From positions 106,039 through 170,038 of the forward strand of contig JAJDBM010000052.1 in assembly GCA_029261355.1 (NCBI GenBank): a stretch of DNA of 64,000 nucleotides. Reading direction: 5' to 3'. The translations under genes were made by a program, and so were the position numbers. The notes beneath the pieces are model-generated. The model had not been told where the DNA came from. It did not search any database and worked only from the letters and a program-made list of their open reading frames with translations. Positions 18,873-28,728 of the stretch are shown piece by piece (position 1 is the first letter of the stretch; each line of letters starts with the position of its first letter). This stretch comes from Nitrospirales bacterium (lineage in GTDB: Bacteria; Nitrospirota; Nitrospiria; Nitrospirales; UBA8639).

Positions 18873-20177
18873 CTATCTGATGATCCGCCATTCTGGAAAT
18901 GTAGCAGTGAGTCCGAGAAAACCTTGATTCGCTGTGGCCGTTCGACCTCCGACTGCATCACCTTTTGATTTTTGCTTGATATAGCTATAGGTCAACGTAC
19001 CGTCTAACCAAGACAATAGAACGACACTGATACCGGCTTGGCCTTGATAACTATTTACATTAACAGTGTTGCCGGAGAGGGATTTGTTCTTAGCCAATCC
19101 TCCAGACAGAAATCCACTGACACTTCGAGTAAACGTGTAGTTTGCTGTGGCCACAAGAGTTTGGCTCAATGTGGCCGAATCGGCAAGCCCTCCCCCTGGC
19201 GTCACACCTTGCGTATAGCTGAGCGACATTGAACCGCCATTAAACAGTTTTGCGATGGATGAACTTGTCGTAAAGTTTACCCTTTCTATGGATTCCGTCC
19301 AAGAGGCACCAACATTCGAAGTGACATTGAGGGTCTCGGAGAATCGATGGGAACCACCAACCGTCACGCTATGCGTAACAAATGAGTCACCACCAGAAAT
19401 ACTCGCAAAGTTTGCTGAATAGTTCCCTGTCAATGTGGTCTGTCTAGACAATTGATAACCAACTCCAGCTCCGACTTGGTGAGTCAACGAATCATTGAGT
19501 TCTGAATCTGAAAATGTGACATAGGAATTTTGATAATTCATGGTTGGAATCCACCGAGGAGTGACAGAGTAACGCACCCGAATCCCCGCTATATTTTGGA
19601 AGGCATTCGACCCGTTTCGCCCCGTAAACACTCCTTGGTTGCCGATTGAATTCCCACCGCTGACCCCACCAATTGAAGAATTCCCACCACCAGACAAGAG
19701 CCCCCCGCCAGAGGATGAGGAGTCTTCAAAAGCCGAACTCGCATCGTCTTCTCCATTTTTCCCAGAAAATGCAAATCCTTGTAATGAAGGAGCAAAGTTA
19801 AATGATTCAATCAATTCAACTTCAAGCCCCTTATATCGTTTGGTTAAAAAAGGCAAATCAATTCCAAAGTTCGCATTATGGGAATACGCATTGGCATTGG
19901 AATTGTTGACGTAAAACTGAGCGACTCCCGTATACGTCCCTTCCAATTCGATGTCTTTCGAAATATACGCTAAGCTAACTGATGGAACGATAAATGTTCC
20001 GAAGTCATCCCGTTTATCGCTCTGGGATTCAAAAAACAGATTATCGGTATATGTTTCGGTCACAGAGAGCGAAGAATTGAGTGTCACTTCAGCAGAAAGC
20101 AAAGCCGGAAAATTTAGGAAGTTGACTAAGGTAACAAATAGAAACAACCAAAAGAACTTACTCGCACACATTTTCAT
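18873..20177 (-). CDS. Outer-membrane beta-barrel protein, PEP-CTERM-system associated (TIGR03016-like)
   Basis: 434 residues from the ATG at 20177, preceded by GAGGTG seven bases upstream. The signal peptide ends near LLSAEVTLN. The rest alternates polar and hydrophobic residues in strands, opens with SLSVTETYTDN, and ends in a barrel-type C-terminus (LGLTATFPEWRIIR). This resembles the TIGR03016 group, which occurs in XrtA EPS loci and may help polymer pass the outer membrane. A Ser/Gly/Asn-rich insert (about residues 150-200, with SSSSGGGLLSGGG) looks like a long surface loop. It is the first gene of its block: the 403 bases upstream hold no gene. Confidence 0.85.
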   Translation of the reverse strand: MKMCASKFFWLFLFVTLVNFLNFPALLSAEVTLNSSLSVTETYTDNLFFESQSDKRDDFGTFIVPSVSLAYISKDIELEGTYTGVAQFYVNNSNANAYSHNANFGIDLPFLTKRYKGLEVELIESFNFAPSLQGFAFSGKNGEDDASSAFEDSSSSGGGLLSGGGNSSIGGVSGGNSIGNQGVFTGRNGSNAFQNIAGIRVRYSVTPRWIPTMNYQNSYVTFSDSELNDSLTHQVGAGVGYQLSRQTTLTGNYSANFASISGGDSFVTHSVTVGGSHRFSETLNVTSNVGASWTESIERVNFTTSSSIAKLFNGGSMSLSYTQGVTPGGGLADSATLSQTLVATANYTFTRSVSGFLSGGLAKNKSLSGNTVNVNSYQGQAGISVVLLSWLDGTLTYSYIKQKSKGDAVGGRTATANQGFLGLTATFPEWRIIR

Positions 20178-20580
20178 TAGAGGCACCTCACTTTCCTTCA
20201 TACAATTCTCTTAATCCAGAGAAGATTGGGTGGACACTCACTTCCTCCATATCGATGCCGTACCTATTCTCGAAATCATGAATCACGAGGGCACCTCAAC
20301 TCACGACACTTCACACCAAATCAATAATAGACATAGAAATTTCCAGAGGCAGGCCGAGATGCAATGAAGGTGATGTAGATTAGGTAGACTTAAAGGGATA
20401 CCATACACCAAAATGTGCTTTAAAACCAATATTTTTTATCATTTTGAAGATGAGACACCTCACCGATTGGGGTAACTCTCATTGAGGAAGGATAAGTCAA
20501 AATATCAATATGGCTTCTAGGAAATGGTAGCGATTCCCCAAGGTAGCAATTGGCCTAAACAAGTATTTGCCTGACGAATA
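20178..20580 (-). other. Intergenic region upstream of the beta-barrel gene
   Basis: No credible coding sequence. It ends with the GAGGTG ribosome site of the beta-barrel gene. A promoter is likely here because the block 20177-14469 starts at this point, but I found no sigma-54 type (GG-N10-GC) element and no convincing sigma-70 pair. Confidence 0.4.
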
Positions 20581-22401
20581 TTAAGGTGTTTCCATTTTTA
20601 ACCATAATTGCCTCAGCACATCCCATTCTTTTTTGGCCTGATCCTCTACTCCTTGCTTCGTATAAATATACCCAAGAAGCAAATGGGCTTGAACATCTTC
20701 AGGTAACTTTTCCACAGCTCGAAGGCCCCAAGAAAGAGCCCTCTCCAATTTCCCCTGATTAAATTCTGACCACCCTAAACTTGTAAACACATCGGCAGGA
20801 AAATCTCTATCAGCCATACACCCTTCCGCTCCCTCACAATCAGACCTATCAACTGGAGTATCAGGCACACCTACGACCTGAGTGTCCGCCACTAACCCCT
20901 GATTCGCAACGAAATCAGCCAACGCCCTTCCTATCGCCTCATAGCCAGTCAATGTCATATGTACAGCATCCACAAAATCATTGTATCCCACAATACCAGT
21001 GTTGGTATTCTGCGCTAGAATTTGTTGCGCATCAAGAACTGGAATATTTTTTTCCAGTGCAATAGATTTTAATAAGGCATTAAGACGTTCATGAGCCATC
21101 GGCAACCGTTGACTGTATTCTTGAATCGCTTGTTCGTATTGCCCCAACTGTTCGTAGCATTCCCCCATATATAACCCCAATAGATAATCCCGGTCTCTAT
21201 ACGCAGAGCTATAGGATAGCCTTACCTGAGCAAACGATTCTAAGGCCTGCTGAAAGTCACCCGCATTCATGAACGTAAGGCCCTGCGAATAATAATGGCG
21301 CCACTCCTCGACTTTTCCAGGTGCAATAAACTTATGAGGATTAATTCTGTACGGATTTTGAAGATTCACGACTTTAGGATTTTGAGCTTTTGCCACAAAA
21401 ATGAGGTTCACTTCCTGCTGATTGGCTACATCTATCATGGTCCTAATATTCTCTTCGAAAATTCGATAGACTTCCTCTTCGGATAAATCTTCAAACCCCA
21501 ACCATTCTTTTAGGTGCCTCCATGCATCCTCCCCTAATACACTTTTCATCCATGATTTTGGGTTTAACAGAGAATCCACCTCTCCTCCAGATGCGTTGAT
21601 CGACTCAGCCCCATTTCCTGTATCAGGGGTTGCGACGAAATCTGGCTGCCGGTAATAATTGAAAGATTGAAATGTTTCACTCGAAAACGGGTGATTCACA
21701 ACCGCTTCAATACTTTCAGCGGCATAGGAGACAATCCGCTTCCCCGCTATCTTCTGCATTAACAACTCAGATCTTTCTGAAATAAAAAATACTGCGCGAC
21801 TGCGATACATCACATTTAATAGATTTGCCCAAAGAGATGAACGACGAAGTTCGCGTTTGTGGAAATGTGCATCTCGAAACTCATTTTGTCCTGTATAGAC
21901 GACAAAAAGGTCAGGTTGGTAATCCAACATCTCTTTAAAAATTTCTAACACCCTACTTGATGCATATCCAGCAACCCCAACATTAATCACTTCAATTTCC
22001 CTTGTGGGAATCATCTCCTGAAGACTTTCGTGGAGCTGTGCAGGAAATGAATCATTTCGTCCCCAGGGAACGCCTTCAGTCGTCGATCCACCAAATGCAA
22101 ATATTCGATATTTATTCTTTGTCTTACTAGAAGAAAACCGCTGGTCAATATAAGCCTTATTAGGACTCGCGACATACAATCCCCCCCCATCAGGGCCCTC
22201 TATCTCTTGAAAGATTCTGTTGGTTCCTTCAAAGCCTTGAAATGGGTCAACACGCTCACTGGGAGATCCATACCCTATTACCCGTAACACTATTTCCAGA
22301 GAAACAAAAAATAAACCAAATGAAAATATGAGCAGAATGAGCACTCGCCATACATCAGCAGTTGGATTGCGACTGTTGCGCTGTAAAGATGCTTCAATCA
22401 T
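20581..22401 (-). CDS. Membrane-anchored SGNH-hydrolase/TPR fusion protein
   Basis: 606 residues. One membrane segment (about 18-39) anchors a periplasmic part. The SGNH signature is readable: block I AFGGSTTEG (Ser106 the likely nucleophile), block II NVGVAGYASSRV, block III YTGQNEF, and block V DAVHMTLTGYEAIG near residue 455 with the Asp-x-x-His pair. TPR units are inserted between blocks III and V (about 355-420) and repeated at the C-terminus (about 545-600). SGNH enzymes of this type remove or transfer acyl groups on polysaccharides, as in the alginate acetylation proteins. It could edit acetyl groups on the EPS. It is 403 bases from the beta-barrel gene and stands alone as a unit. Confidence 0.82.
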   Translation of the reverse strand: MIEASLQRNSRNPTADVWRVLILLIFSFGLFFVSLEIVLRVIGYGSPSERVDPFQGFEGTNRIFQEIEGPDGGGLYVASPNKAYIDQRFSSSKTKNKYRIFAFGGSTTEGVPWGRNDSFPAQLHESLQEMIPTREIEVINVGVAGYASSRVLEIFKEMLDYQPDLFVVYTGQNEFRDAHFHKRELRRSSLWANLLNVMYRSRAVFFISERSELLMQKIAGKRIVSYAAESIEAVVNHPFSSETFQSFNYYRQPDFVATPDTGNGAESINASGGEVDSLLNPKSWMKSVLGEDAWRHLKEWLGFEDLSEEEVYRIFEENIRTMIDVANQQEVNLIFVAKAQNPKVVNLQNPYRINPHKFIAPGKVEEWRHYYSQGLTFMNAGDFQQALESFAQVRLSYSSAYRDRDYLLGLYMGECYEQLGQYEQAIQEYSQRLPMAHERLNALLKSIALEKNIPVLDAQQILAQNTNTGIVGYNDFVDAVHMTLTGYEAIGRALADFVANQGLVADTQVVGVPDTPVDRSDCEGAEGCMADRDFPADVFTSLGWSEFNQGKLERALSWGLRAVEKLPEDVQAHLLLGYIYTKQGVEDQAKKEWDVLRQLWLKMETP

Positions 22402-23031
22402 GTTTTGTTAACAAAGAATGCAGCTGTGCACAATTAGTCGAGTCATAACATTTTTTATGCATTCAGTGAATATGCAAATATTATGGAACAAAACACCTAA
22501 TGTCCAACAAACATCATTTCATTCGACGAAAAGTAATCAGAACTCATAAAATATTTCTCTTCTAGAGCCAGTTAATGGTACTCGCATCAATCTAGGTACA
22601 AGTAAAATATTTTTTAACCTGACGCTTCGACATGATAGTTTTCCCAGAAAACACAAACGATCAGAGATGAGGGAATGACGGAAAAGAAAATTATGAAGAG
22701 ATAGTTCATCTACACTTTGGACTAGGAACAACAACTAAACCCAAGACACGTTATTTTCAGAAAGTTCTGGAAGTTATTGAATGAACAGAGAAGGTTTTAG
22801 CTTGCAGCATTAAGTATATGAGAAAAAGATTCGTTATAAAACACATCTCAACTATCCACCAAGAATAATATTGGAAAACGTAACTTTTTCGAGAAAATCT
22901 CTGATAAACAAAGAAACCCCGCCAGAAAGGCGGGGTTTCTTAATGACATTACCAGAACAGCATACGTATGGTTTCAACAGTCATGATGACAAGATTCATA
23001 AAACATAGAATCTCATCATCCATGCTTCCGC
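22402..23031. other. Intergenic region with terminator
   Basis: 630 bases without a convincing gene; a 65-codon minus-strand frame at 22537-22734 has no ribosome site and no recognisable motif. The region holds the terminator at 22911-22941 and, to its left, an A+T-rich stretch that should contain the promoter of the SGNH/TPR gene. Confidence 0.5.
22911..22941 (-). terminator. Rho-independent terminator of the Trp-rich repeat gene
   Basis: Perfect hairpin: arms AAGAAACCCCGCC (22911-22923) and its complement (22929-22941), loop of five bases. Read on the minus strand it is followed by the T-rich TTTCTTTGTTT, which gives it the form of a factor-independent terminator 90 bases after the stop codon at 23032. 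Confidence 0.85.
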
Positions 23032-24633
23032 TTAGGGAGCGGCCGTATACTGAATGTCTATATGTTCCCAATTACCTGATCCGACGAACCACCACAGTCG
23101 AACCCACACAGTGGAACCATTAGTTGGGAGACCTGATACTTGAGTTGAGAATGTTCCACTCCCAAGACCACCAGTATCTTTGATATTCCCAGCCCCCTTG
23201 CTCGTCCCCACATACAACCACCACCCATTCACACCACTAACCCCGTTTGCTGACCAAGAAAAAGTGGCCGATGCTCCAGGAAGTACTGATGACGGCGTGG
23301 GGCTCACCAAACCAGGACCATTACCTCCACCACCAGCACCGCCTCCGCTACCCGAGGCAGTGTACTGGGAATCTTTGAATTCCCATCCATTAGATGAAAG
23401 GTACCACAGCCTTACCCACACAGCCCCTCCGCTGGTTGGCAATCCTGATATCGTCTTCGACAATGTGGAACTACCCAATCCGCCTGTATCTGAAATATTT
23501 AAGGCTCCTTGACTCGTCCCAATATGGAGCCACCACTTGTTTATAGAGCTTCCATTTGCTGACCAAGAGAAGGTTGTCGTTGCCCCAGGAAGCACTGATG
23601 ATGGAACGGGGCTCAGTAATCCAGGATCACCGCCGCCGCCTCCACCACTGCCTCCGCCACTTGAAGCCGTATATTGAGCATCTTTGAATTCCCAGCTACT
23701 CGGCGTTTGATACCAGAGTCTCACCCACACAGCACCTCCATTAGTAGGTAAGCCTGAAACAACCTCCGAAAGTGTGGAACTGCCCAGTCCGCCTGTATCT
23801 GCAAGATTTAGAGCTCCTTGGCTCGTCCCAACATGCAGCCACCATTGACTCACGGCAGTTCCATTGCTTGCCCAAGAGAATGTCGCTGTTGCCCCAGAAA
23901 GGACGGAACCGATTTGGGGAACAGTGATCCCTGGAGGATCTGCTCCGGGAGGTGGGGTAGATGACACCTCTCCTCCTCCAAAATTATCTGCAGTATGTCC
24001 AACATCATCACCTACATACAGTTGTAGGTACCCACCGCCTAAGACTGGATTTGAGTCCACAACAGATGTAACTACCTGACCATTTAAAAACCCTTCAATC
24101 TTATTACCTACCGCTCGCAACCCAATCTGATCTCCAGGATGTATGTCTTTTGAAAAATTATCATGAGTTAATTGGGTCCATTGGCCATTGGCTCGCCGCC
24201 AAATATTGGCATTACTAACATTGGATCCCAAGTTTTCTTGGCAGAAAAATAGCAAATATTGGGTACTAGCAAGATCATTGGCGGTTTTCACACGTACAGA
24301 AGGCCCCATACATGCATGGGTACCCGGGGTGCCAGTATAGGTGAAATAAGCCTCTTGATCTTGTGAGAACCACGTTGTCCATACAGACGAATGTGAACTT
24401 GAGGTATTTATCCCAACAGCTTGATTATTCTTCACCGTGATCCCTAGATGCCCGGAAAAATTAGGATCAAGTGAAGCAATCCAATTTGGACCACCAGGCG
24501 AACCCTCATTAGGACGATTAAAGTTGTCTAATATAGGTGAGTCAGGAAAAGCATGAGCTATAGTTACTAGCAACCCACTCAAGAGGAAACCGAGAATTGC
24601 GAACATACTAAGAAACGATAATCGTCTTGTCAT
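23032..24633 (-). CDS. Secreted protein with LamG-like domain and three Trp-rich repeats
   Basis: 533 residues. Signal peptide (cleavage near AHA-FPDSP), then a jelly-roll/LamG-like domain (about 30-220: ILDNFNRPNEGSPGGPNW, ending DNFGGGEV), then three repeats of about 90 residues (about 233-325, 335-425, 438-533) separated by Gly-rich linkers. Each repeat runs from a GATATFSW-type strand through QWWLHVGTSQG to GGAVWVRLWY and QYTAS. The same repeat occurs four times in the divergently transcribed gene at 25951. The module looks like an all-beta extracellular domain, perhaps binding sugar or mediating adhesion. The ribosome site AAGGGTG precedes the ATG. Confidence 0.85.
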   Translation of the reverse strand: MTRRLSFLSMFAILGFLLSGLLVTIAHAFPDSPILDNFNRPNEGSPGGPNWIASLDPNFSGHLGITVKNNQAVGINTSSSHSSVWTTWFSQDQEAYFTYTGTPGTHACMGPSVRVKTANDLASTQYLLFFCQENLGSNVSNANIWRRANGQWTQLTHDNFSKDIHPGDQIGLRAVGNKIEGFLNGQVVTSVVDSNPVLGGGYLQLYVGDDVGHTADNFGGGEVSSTPPPGADPPGITVPQIGSVLSGATATFSWASNGTAVSQWWLHVGTSQGALNLADTGGLGSSTLSEVVSGLPTNGGAVWVRLWYQTPSSWEFKDAQYTASSGGGSGGGGGGDPGLLSPVPSSVLPGATTTFSWSANGSSINKWWLHIGTSQGALNISDTGGLGSSTLSKTISGLPTSGGAVWVRLWYLSSNGWEFKDSQYTASGSGGGAGGGGNGPGLVSPTPSSVLPGASATFSWSANGVSGVNGWWLYVGTSKGAGNIKDTGGLGSGTFSTQVSGLPTNGSTVWVRLWWFVGSGNWEHIDIQYTAAP

Positions 24634-25950
24634 AATATAGACACCCTTTAATTGAGATTTACAATTGACGGAAGATGAGCAATCACTACCTACCTAGCAC
24701 ATGGTTTTAGCGAGACCTGCCAGGCGTCAATCACAACAATTCATTTGTATTGCGTTAGGTTATTCTTCTTTATCGGCTGTTAGGTTTAATAAATTAATCT
24801 TTTTGACCATACGGTTTTGTTGCTAACCATATGTCAAAGTTTGGCCTGATTTCATATTCTCTATTCCTGATCATCAACCAACACCACTCAATCATCATGT
24901 AGTAGCTTGGGGACTATAACTCTGCCCAATATTTACGATTGCATTACCCCGCAATTGCGATAAGCAATAAAAATGCCACTTCATCCACAGTCAATGTGCT
25001 TCATTTTTATGGAAAGAGTCATAACTAATATTTCTTCTCAATTTAAAAGTGTTTTACTCAGACTCACCCACTATTTTCTAGTATTGTTTACCTATACATA
25101 CAAAATGAATATCATCTCGAGTAATATGAAAGAGTCTGACAAATTTTATGGTAAAGTGAGTGTTGCTACATACATTATAAATACGTATACATATCTAAAC
25201 TAAGAATTTACTTCAAGGAAAAAGAAGGGGAAGAAATACTTAGAGAATTGACTATTTATGAAGAATATTCAGAAAAGAAGACTGAAGAAATTGATGAATT
25301 CACCTACCCCCCGCTATACATTCAAATTCAAATAAAAAGCATCTAGTGAATATTGATAATATTCAACTACTATTCTGAGCATATCAATTCATTTCCACAA
25401 AGCAAAGGTAATAATATTATCCATATATTCAATCATTTAGAACTCATAGCCTATTAAGGAATTGGCAAAGACAAAAAATCTGACAGGAAATTACTAACTG
25501 CTTCTGATAAGACTTGAACGTCTCCAGCCATGTTGGAAAATGTAGCAAAGCCATAATTTTTCAAGAAACATAATCGAACATACCGCTCTCATTTACTGAA
25601 CATTGAAACATTGAGACTATCAAGTTATAAGGCGTAGTATATTGAATACTATTTGATATCGAAATTCTTTACAAAAACCGTTTTATTTTTTTCATCATTA
25701 CAAGATTGCAACAGAGAAAAACCCTTACGCACAATTAATATTATTCCTTATATTCAAATGGTTACATCTGTACGTGTTTGAAATATCTAACAAATATCAC
25801 AAGCAAGCATTCTTAGGCCCAAGTTTTGCTTTATTACCAATTCATCTATACACGTACTACAATTTGTACGATCTCCCTAATAGCAGAAATTTATGAAGTT
25901 ATAGCTATCCTTGCTTTTCATACAATTTAAGAGAACCGAGGTACATTATT
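24634..25950. other. Long A+T-rich divergent intergenic region
   Basis: 1317 bases between two divergently transcribed secreted-protein genes. A 76-codon plus-strand frame at 24973-25203 has no ribosome site, is built of A+T-rich codons and resembles nothing I know, so I do not call it. The line 25081-25140 contains about 30 % G+C by my count, well below the neighbouring genes. A sigma-54-like element at 25815-25830 is listed separately. Confidence 0.5.
25815..25830 (+). promoter_or_regulatory. Candidate sigma-54 promoter for the SGNH/repeat gene
   Basis: AGGCCCAAGTTTTGCT matches ten of the thirteen defined positions of the -24/-12 consensus TGGCACGRNNNTTGCW, with the invariant GG (25816-25817) and GC (25828-25829) at the correct spacing. 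Transcription would start about 25841, 110 bases before the ATG at 25951. Confidence 0.4.
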
Positions 25951-28203
25951 ATGCCCCCATTTGTATCATCAATTACAAAAGCATCTTTTTTTCTTGGCAT
26001 CTTTCTGATCTGTGCCCTTTCTACAGCACAAGCATTTGCTGCTCCTACCATTAATAGTCCGGCTCCAGGCTCTCAATTACCTGGATCTTCAGTGACATTT
26101 TCCTGGACTGCCAATGGGACCACGGTCAGTCAGTGGTGGATTCATGTTGGCACGAGTCAAGGCGATTTTGATCTTTTTGATTCTGGCTCCTTAGGAGGCT
26201 CTCTCTCCGATACTGTGTCAGGCTTACCCACAAATGGAGGAGCTGTCTGGGTACGATTGTGGTATCTGGATCCAGTCTCCTGGAAGAGCATCGATGTCCA
26301 ATATACCGCTGCGAATGGCGGTGGAGGGGGAACCCCGAGTATCACATCCCCGACTCCAGGCTCGACCCTCCCAGGCTCATCTGCAAGCTTCACATGGGCA
26401 TTCAATGGTGCTGCAGTCACGGATGTATGGCTCGAAGGAACGACGGTCCCTCAAGCGCAAGCTCAATCTACCTTATTCAGCAGTGGATCACTTGGAACGA
26501 GCCTTTCCTATACTGCCACCGGTTTGCCCACGAATGGGCAAACGATATACATCCAACTTTATTACCTTGTAAATGGCAATTGGAGCATGATCGAAGTCCA
26601 ATATACGATGGCCTCGACTGGTGGTGGAGGTGGGACTCCAAACATGGTTGCGCCAGCTCCAGGATCCGTACTCACAGGCTCTACGGTGACCTTTTCCTGG
26701 GATGCCGATGGTACCGCCGTCAGTCAATGGTGGATGCATGTTGGCACGAGTCAGGGTGCTACCGATCTATTTGATTCTGGTTCATTAGGAGGAGCCCTCT
26801 CCACAACTGTTTCCAGCCTACCCACAAATGGAGGGACTGTCTGGGTACGATTGTGGTATCTGGACCCAACTTCATGGAAGAGTATCGATGTCCAGTATAC
26901 TGCTGCTCCAAATGGCGGTGGGGGTGGTGACACTCCAACAATGACCACACCAGCCCCGGGGACCACCCTTACAGGCTCTAGCGTAACTTTTACTTGGACT
27001 GCCAATGATGCAACCGTGAGTCAATGGTGGATTCATGTTGGAACCAGTAAGGGTGCATTTGATATTTTTGACTCTGGATCTTTAGGAGGGGCTCTCTCCT
27101 CAACCATATCTGGCCTACCCTCGAACGGTGGACCTGTCTGGATTCGATTGTGGTATCTGGAGTCAGCATGGAAAAGCATCGATGCTCAATATACCGCCGC
27201 AACTGGTGGTGGAATTACTTTCACGGCCCCACAAAATAATGCACTCCATACTTCAACAAGCGTCGATATCCAAGTGACCACATCAGGATTTCCTTCAAAT
27301 TGGGGAGTAGAATTCGTCATAGATGGAAATGAAGCGAACTCAATTGAAGTCTCTTCTCCGCCTTATGAAACAAACTTGACTGGGTTATCGAAAACTGAGC
27401 ATACCGTCACGGCATATATGGTAAACGAAAATAGTATTCGCCAGACTTCAACTGCAACTAACAGAAACTTCGGAGTTGGGGATTACTATGTGGGATTTGG
27501 AGACAGCATTACCTTTGGAGTTGGTGATACGGTATCTTCAGACGATACCTCTGCTGATGGGAGAAATTCAGGCGGAGGTTACACTCCAATATTAAATAAC
27601 CTCCTAACGAGTGCAAAAAATCATCCGCATACCGTCGTCAATGAAACAATACCTGGATTCGAATCAGGTGATGGTCTTGCGGTAATAGGCGATGCACTCA
27701 ATACACACCCTGACTCACAATATTTCCTCATTCTTTTTGGCACGAATGATTCAACTCCGCCGATGGCAGTCCCAAGCGGCTTAAACCTTAGCCCAGGAAA
27801 CTCTGGCTACCCGGGATCCTTCAAAGACAACATGAAACAAATCATTGACGCAATCAAGAATGCCGGGAAACACCCCCTGCTTTCTAAAGTACCGATTCGA
27901 TATGGTGACTGCTCACAAAGCAGCCAATGTAATTCATACTTAAATCCGGCATCAGCTCAAGCTAACTTAGATATTCAACAATATAATATGGTTATTGACC
28001 AATTAATACTCGAGAATAACCTTGACGTTGATCCAATTAACAATCCTGGAACCTTACTCACGGCTCCAGATCTCTATACATTCTTCGAAGGAACAGGAGT
28101 GGATGGCCAAGGAAAGTCTCCACAATTCTTTGATTGGCTTCATCCAAACGGCACAGGCTATCAGTCGCTTTCAAATTTATGGTTACAGGCTTTGACTCCA
28201 TAA
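25951..28203 (+). CDS. Secreted SGNH hydrolase with four Trp-rich repeats
   Basis: 750 residues; GAGG precedes the ATG by nine bases. Signal peptide 1-30 (cleavage near AFA-APT). Four repeats of about 90 residues follow (about 31-122, 127-223, 229-322, 328-420), with QWWIHVGTSQG and VWVRLWYLD motifs; repeat 2 is divergent (VWLEGTTV in place of QWW). An Ig-like domain comes next (about 424-510), then an SGNH domain: FGDSITFG near 516 (nucleophile Ser), LFGTND near 596 and DWLHPNGTGY near 728 (Asp-His). The enzyme probably deacylates an extracellular polysaccharide, with the repeats as binding or spacing modules. It runs against the direction of the EPS locus and is followed after 22 bases by an NTF2-like gene. 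Confidence 0.9.
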   Translation: MPPFVSSITKASFFLGIFLICALSTAQAFAAPTINSPAPGSQLPGSSVTFSWTANGTTVSQWWIHVGTSQGDFDLFDSGSLGGSLSDTVSGLPTNGGAVWVRLWYLDPVSWKSIDVQYTAANGGGGGTPSITSPTPGSTLPGSSASFTWAFNGAAVTDVWLEGTTVPQAQAQSTLFSSGSLGTSLSYTATGLPTNGQTIYIQLYYLVNGNWSMIEVQYTMASTGGGGGTPNMVAPAPGSVLTGSTVTFSWDADGTAVSQWWMHVGTSQGATDLFDSGSLGGALSTTVSSLPTNGGTVWVRLWYLDPTSWKSIDVQYTAAPNGGGGGDTPTMTTPAPGTTLTGSSVTFTWTANDATVSQWWIHVGTSKGAFDIFDSGSLGGALSSTISGLPSNGGPVWIRLWYLESAWKSIDAQYTAATGGGITFTAPQNNALHTSTSVDIQVTTSGFPSNWGVEFVIDGNEANSIEVSSPPYETNLTGLSKTEHTVTAYMVNENSIRQTSTATNRNFGVGDYYVGFGDSITFGVGDTVSSDDTSADGRNSGGGYTPILNNLLTSAKNHPHTVVNETIPGFESGDGLAVIGDALNTHPDSQYFLILFGTNDSTPPMAVPSGLNLSPGNSGYPGSFKDNMKQIIDAIKNAGKHPLLSKVPIRYGDCSQSSQCNSYLNPASAQANLDIQQYNMVIDQLILENNLDVDPINNPGTLLTAPDLYTFFEGTGVDGQGKSPQFFDWLHPNGTGYQSLSNLWLQALTP

Positions 28204-28225
28204 TCATCTAACTAATCGAGGCAAT

Positions 28226-28627
28226 ATGAAAACCGCTTCAATTTTTATTAGCACCGTCATATTTATTTGTATGGTTGGGGTTCCAATACACTCACAAGCT
28301 GCCGAACCATTAGATATGGTTCGCCTTTACTTTGAAGCAGTAAAAGTAGGTGACGTAGATACGATCCAATCTTACTTAGGAGGGAAAATACTCAAAAAAC
28401 GAAAGATTCTACTTGAAGAAAATACAGAATATCCGAATTTTTTACGAGATCGATTTGGTGCGGCAGAATTTCTTATTCGACCCTCATCGAATGAGCAAAG
28501 TGAAGCTAATGGGGAACTAGTCAATGTTCAAATTATTTTCTCTGATGGTAGTTCCTTTTCCACAGAATTGGTCGTAGAGCAAGATACATCCGGTGAATGG
28601 AAAATTATTGAACAACTCAACAATTAA
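28226..28627 (+). CDS. Small secreted NTF2-like protein
   Basis: 133 residues with a signal peptide (cleavage near SQA-AEPLD) and a ribosome site GAGG five bases before the ATG. The mature part has the helix-then-sheet pattern of NTF2-like/DUF4878 domains: DMVRLYFEAVKVGDVDTIQSYL followed by a beta-rich end terminating in EWKIIEQL. No catalytic residues can be assigned. It lies 22 bases after the SGNH gene and is probably in the same transcript, so it may assist that enzyme. Confidence 0.75.
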   Translation: MKTASIFISTVIFICMVGVPIHSQAAEPLDMVRLYFEAVKVGDVDTIQSYLGGKILKKRKILLEENTEYPNFLRDRFGAAEFLIRPSSNEQSEANGELVNVQIIFSDGSSFSTELVVEQDTSGEWKIIEQLNN

Positions 28628-28728
28628 AAGCTAATCCTATTTATTTTATACTTACATTCACTCAGTATCGGCCCGACGACAAAATTCGCCACACTATCCC
28701 CAACTCGATAGATACATGCATAGGTGTT

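Noticed and set aside
24973..25203. 76-codon plus-strand ORF in the A+T-rich region
   Set aside because: No ribosome site, no recognisable motif, composition follows the surrounding DNA.
26259..26774. 171-codon plus-strand ORF within the SGNH/repeat gene
   Set aside because: Another reading frame of the repeats; the main frame has a signal peptide and complete domains.
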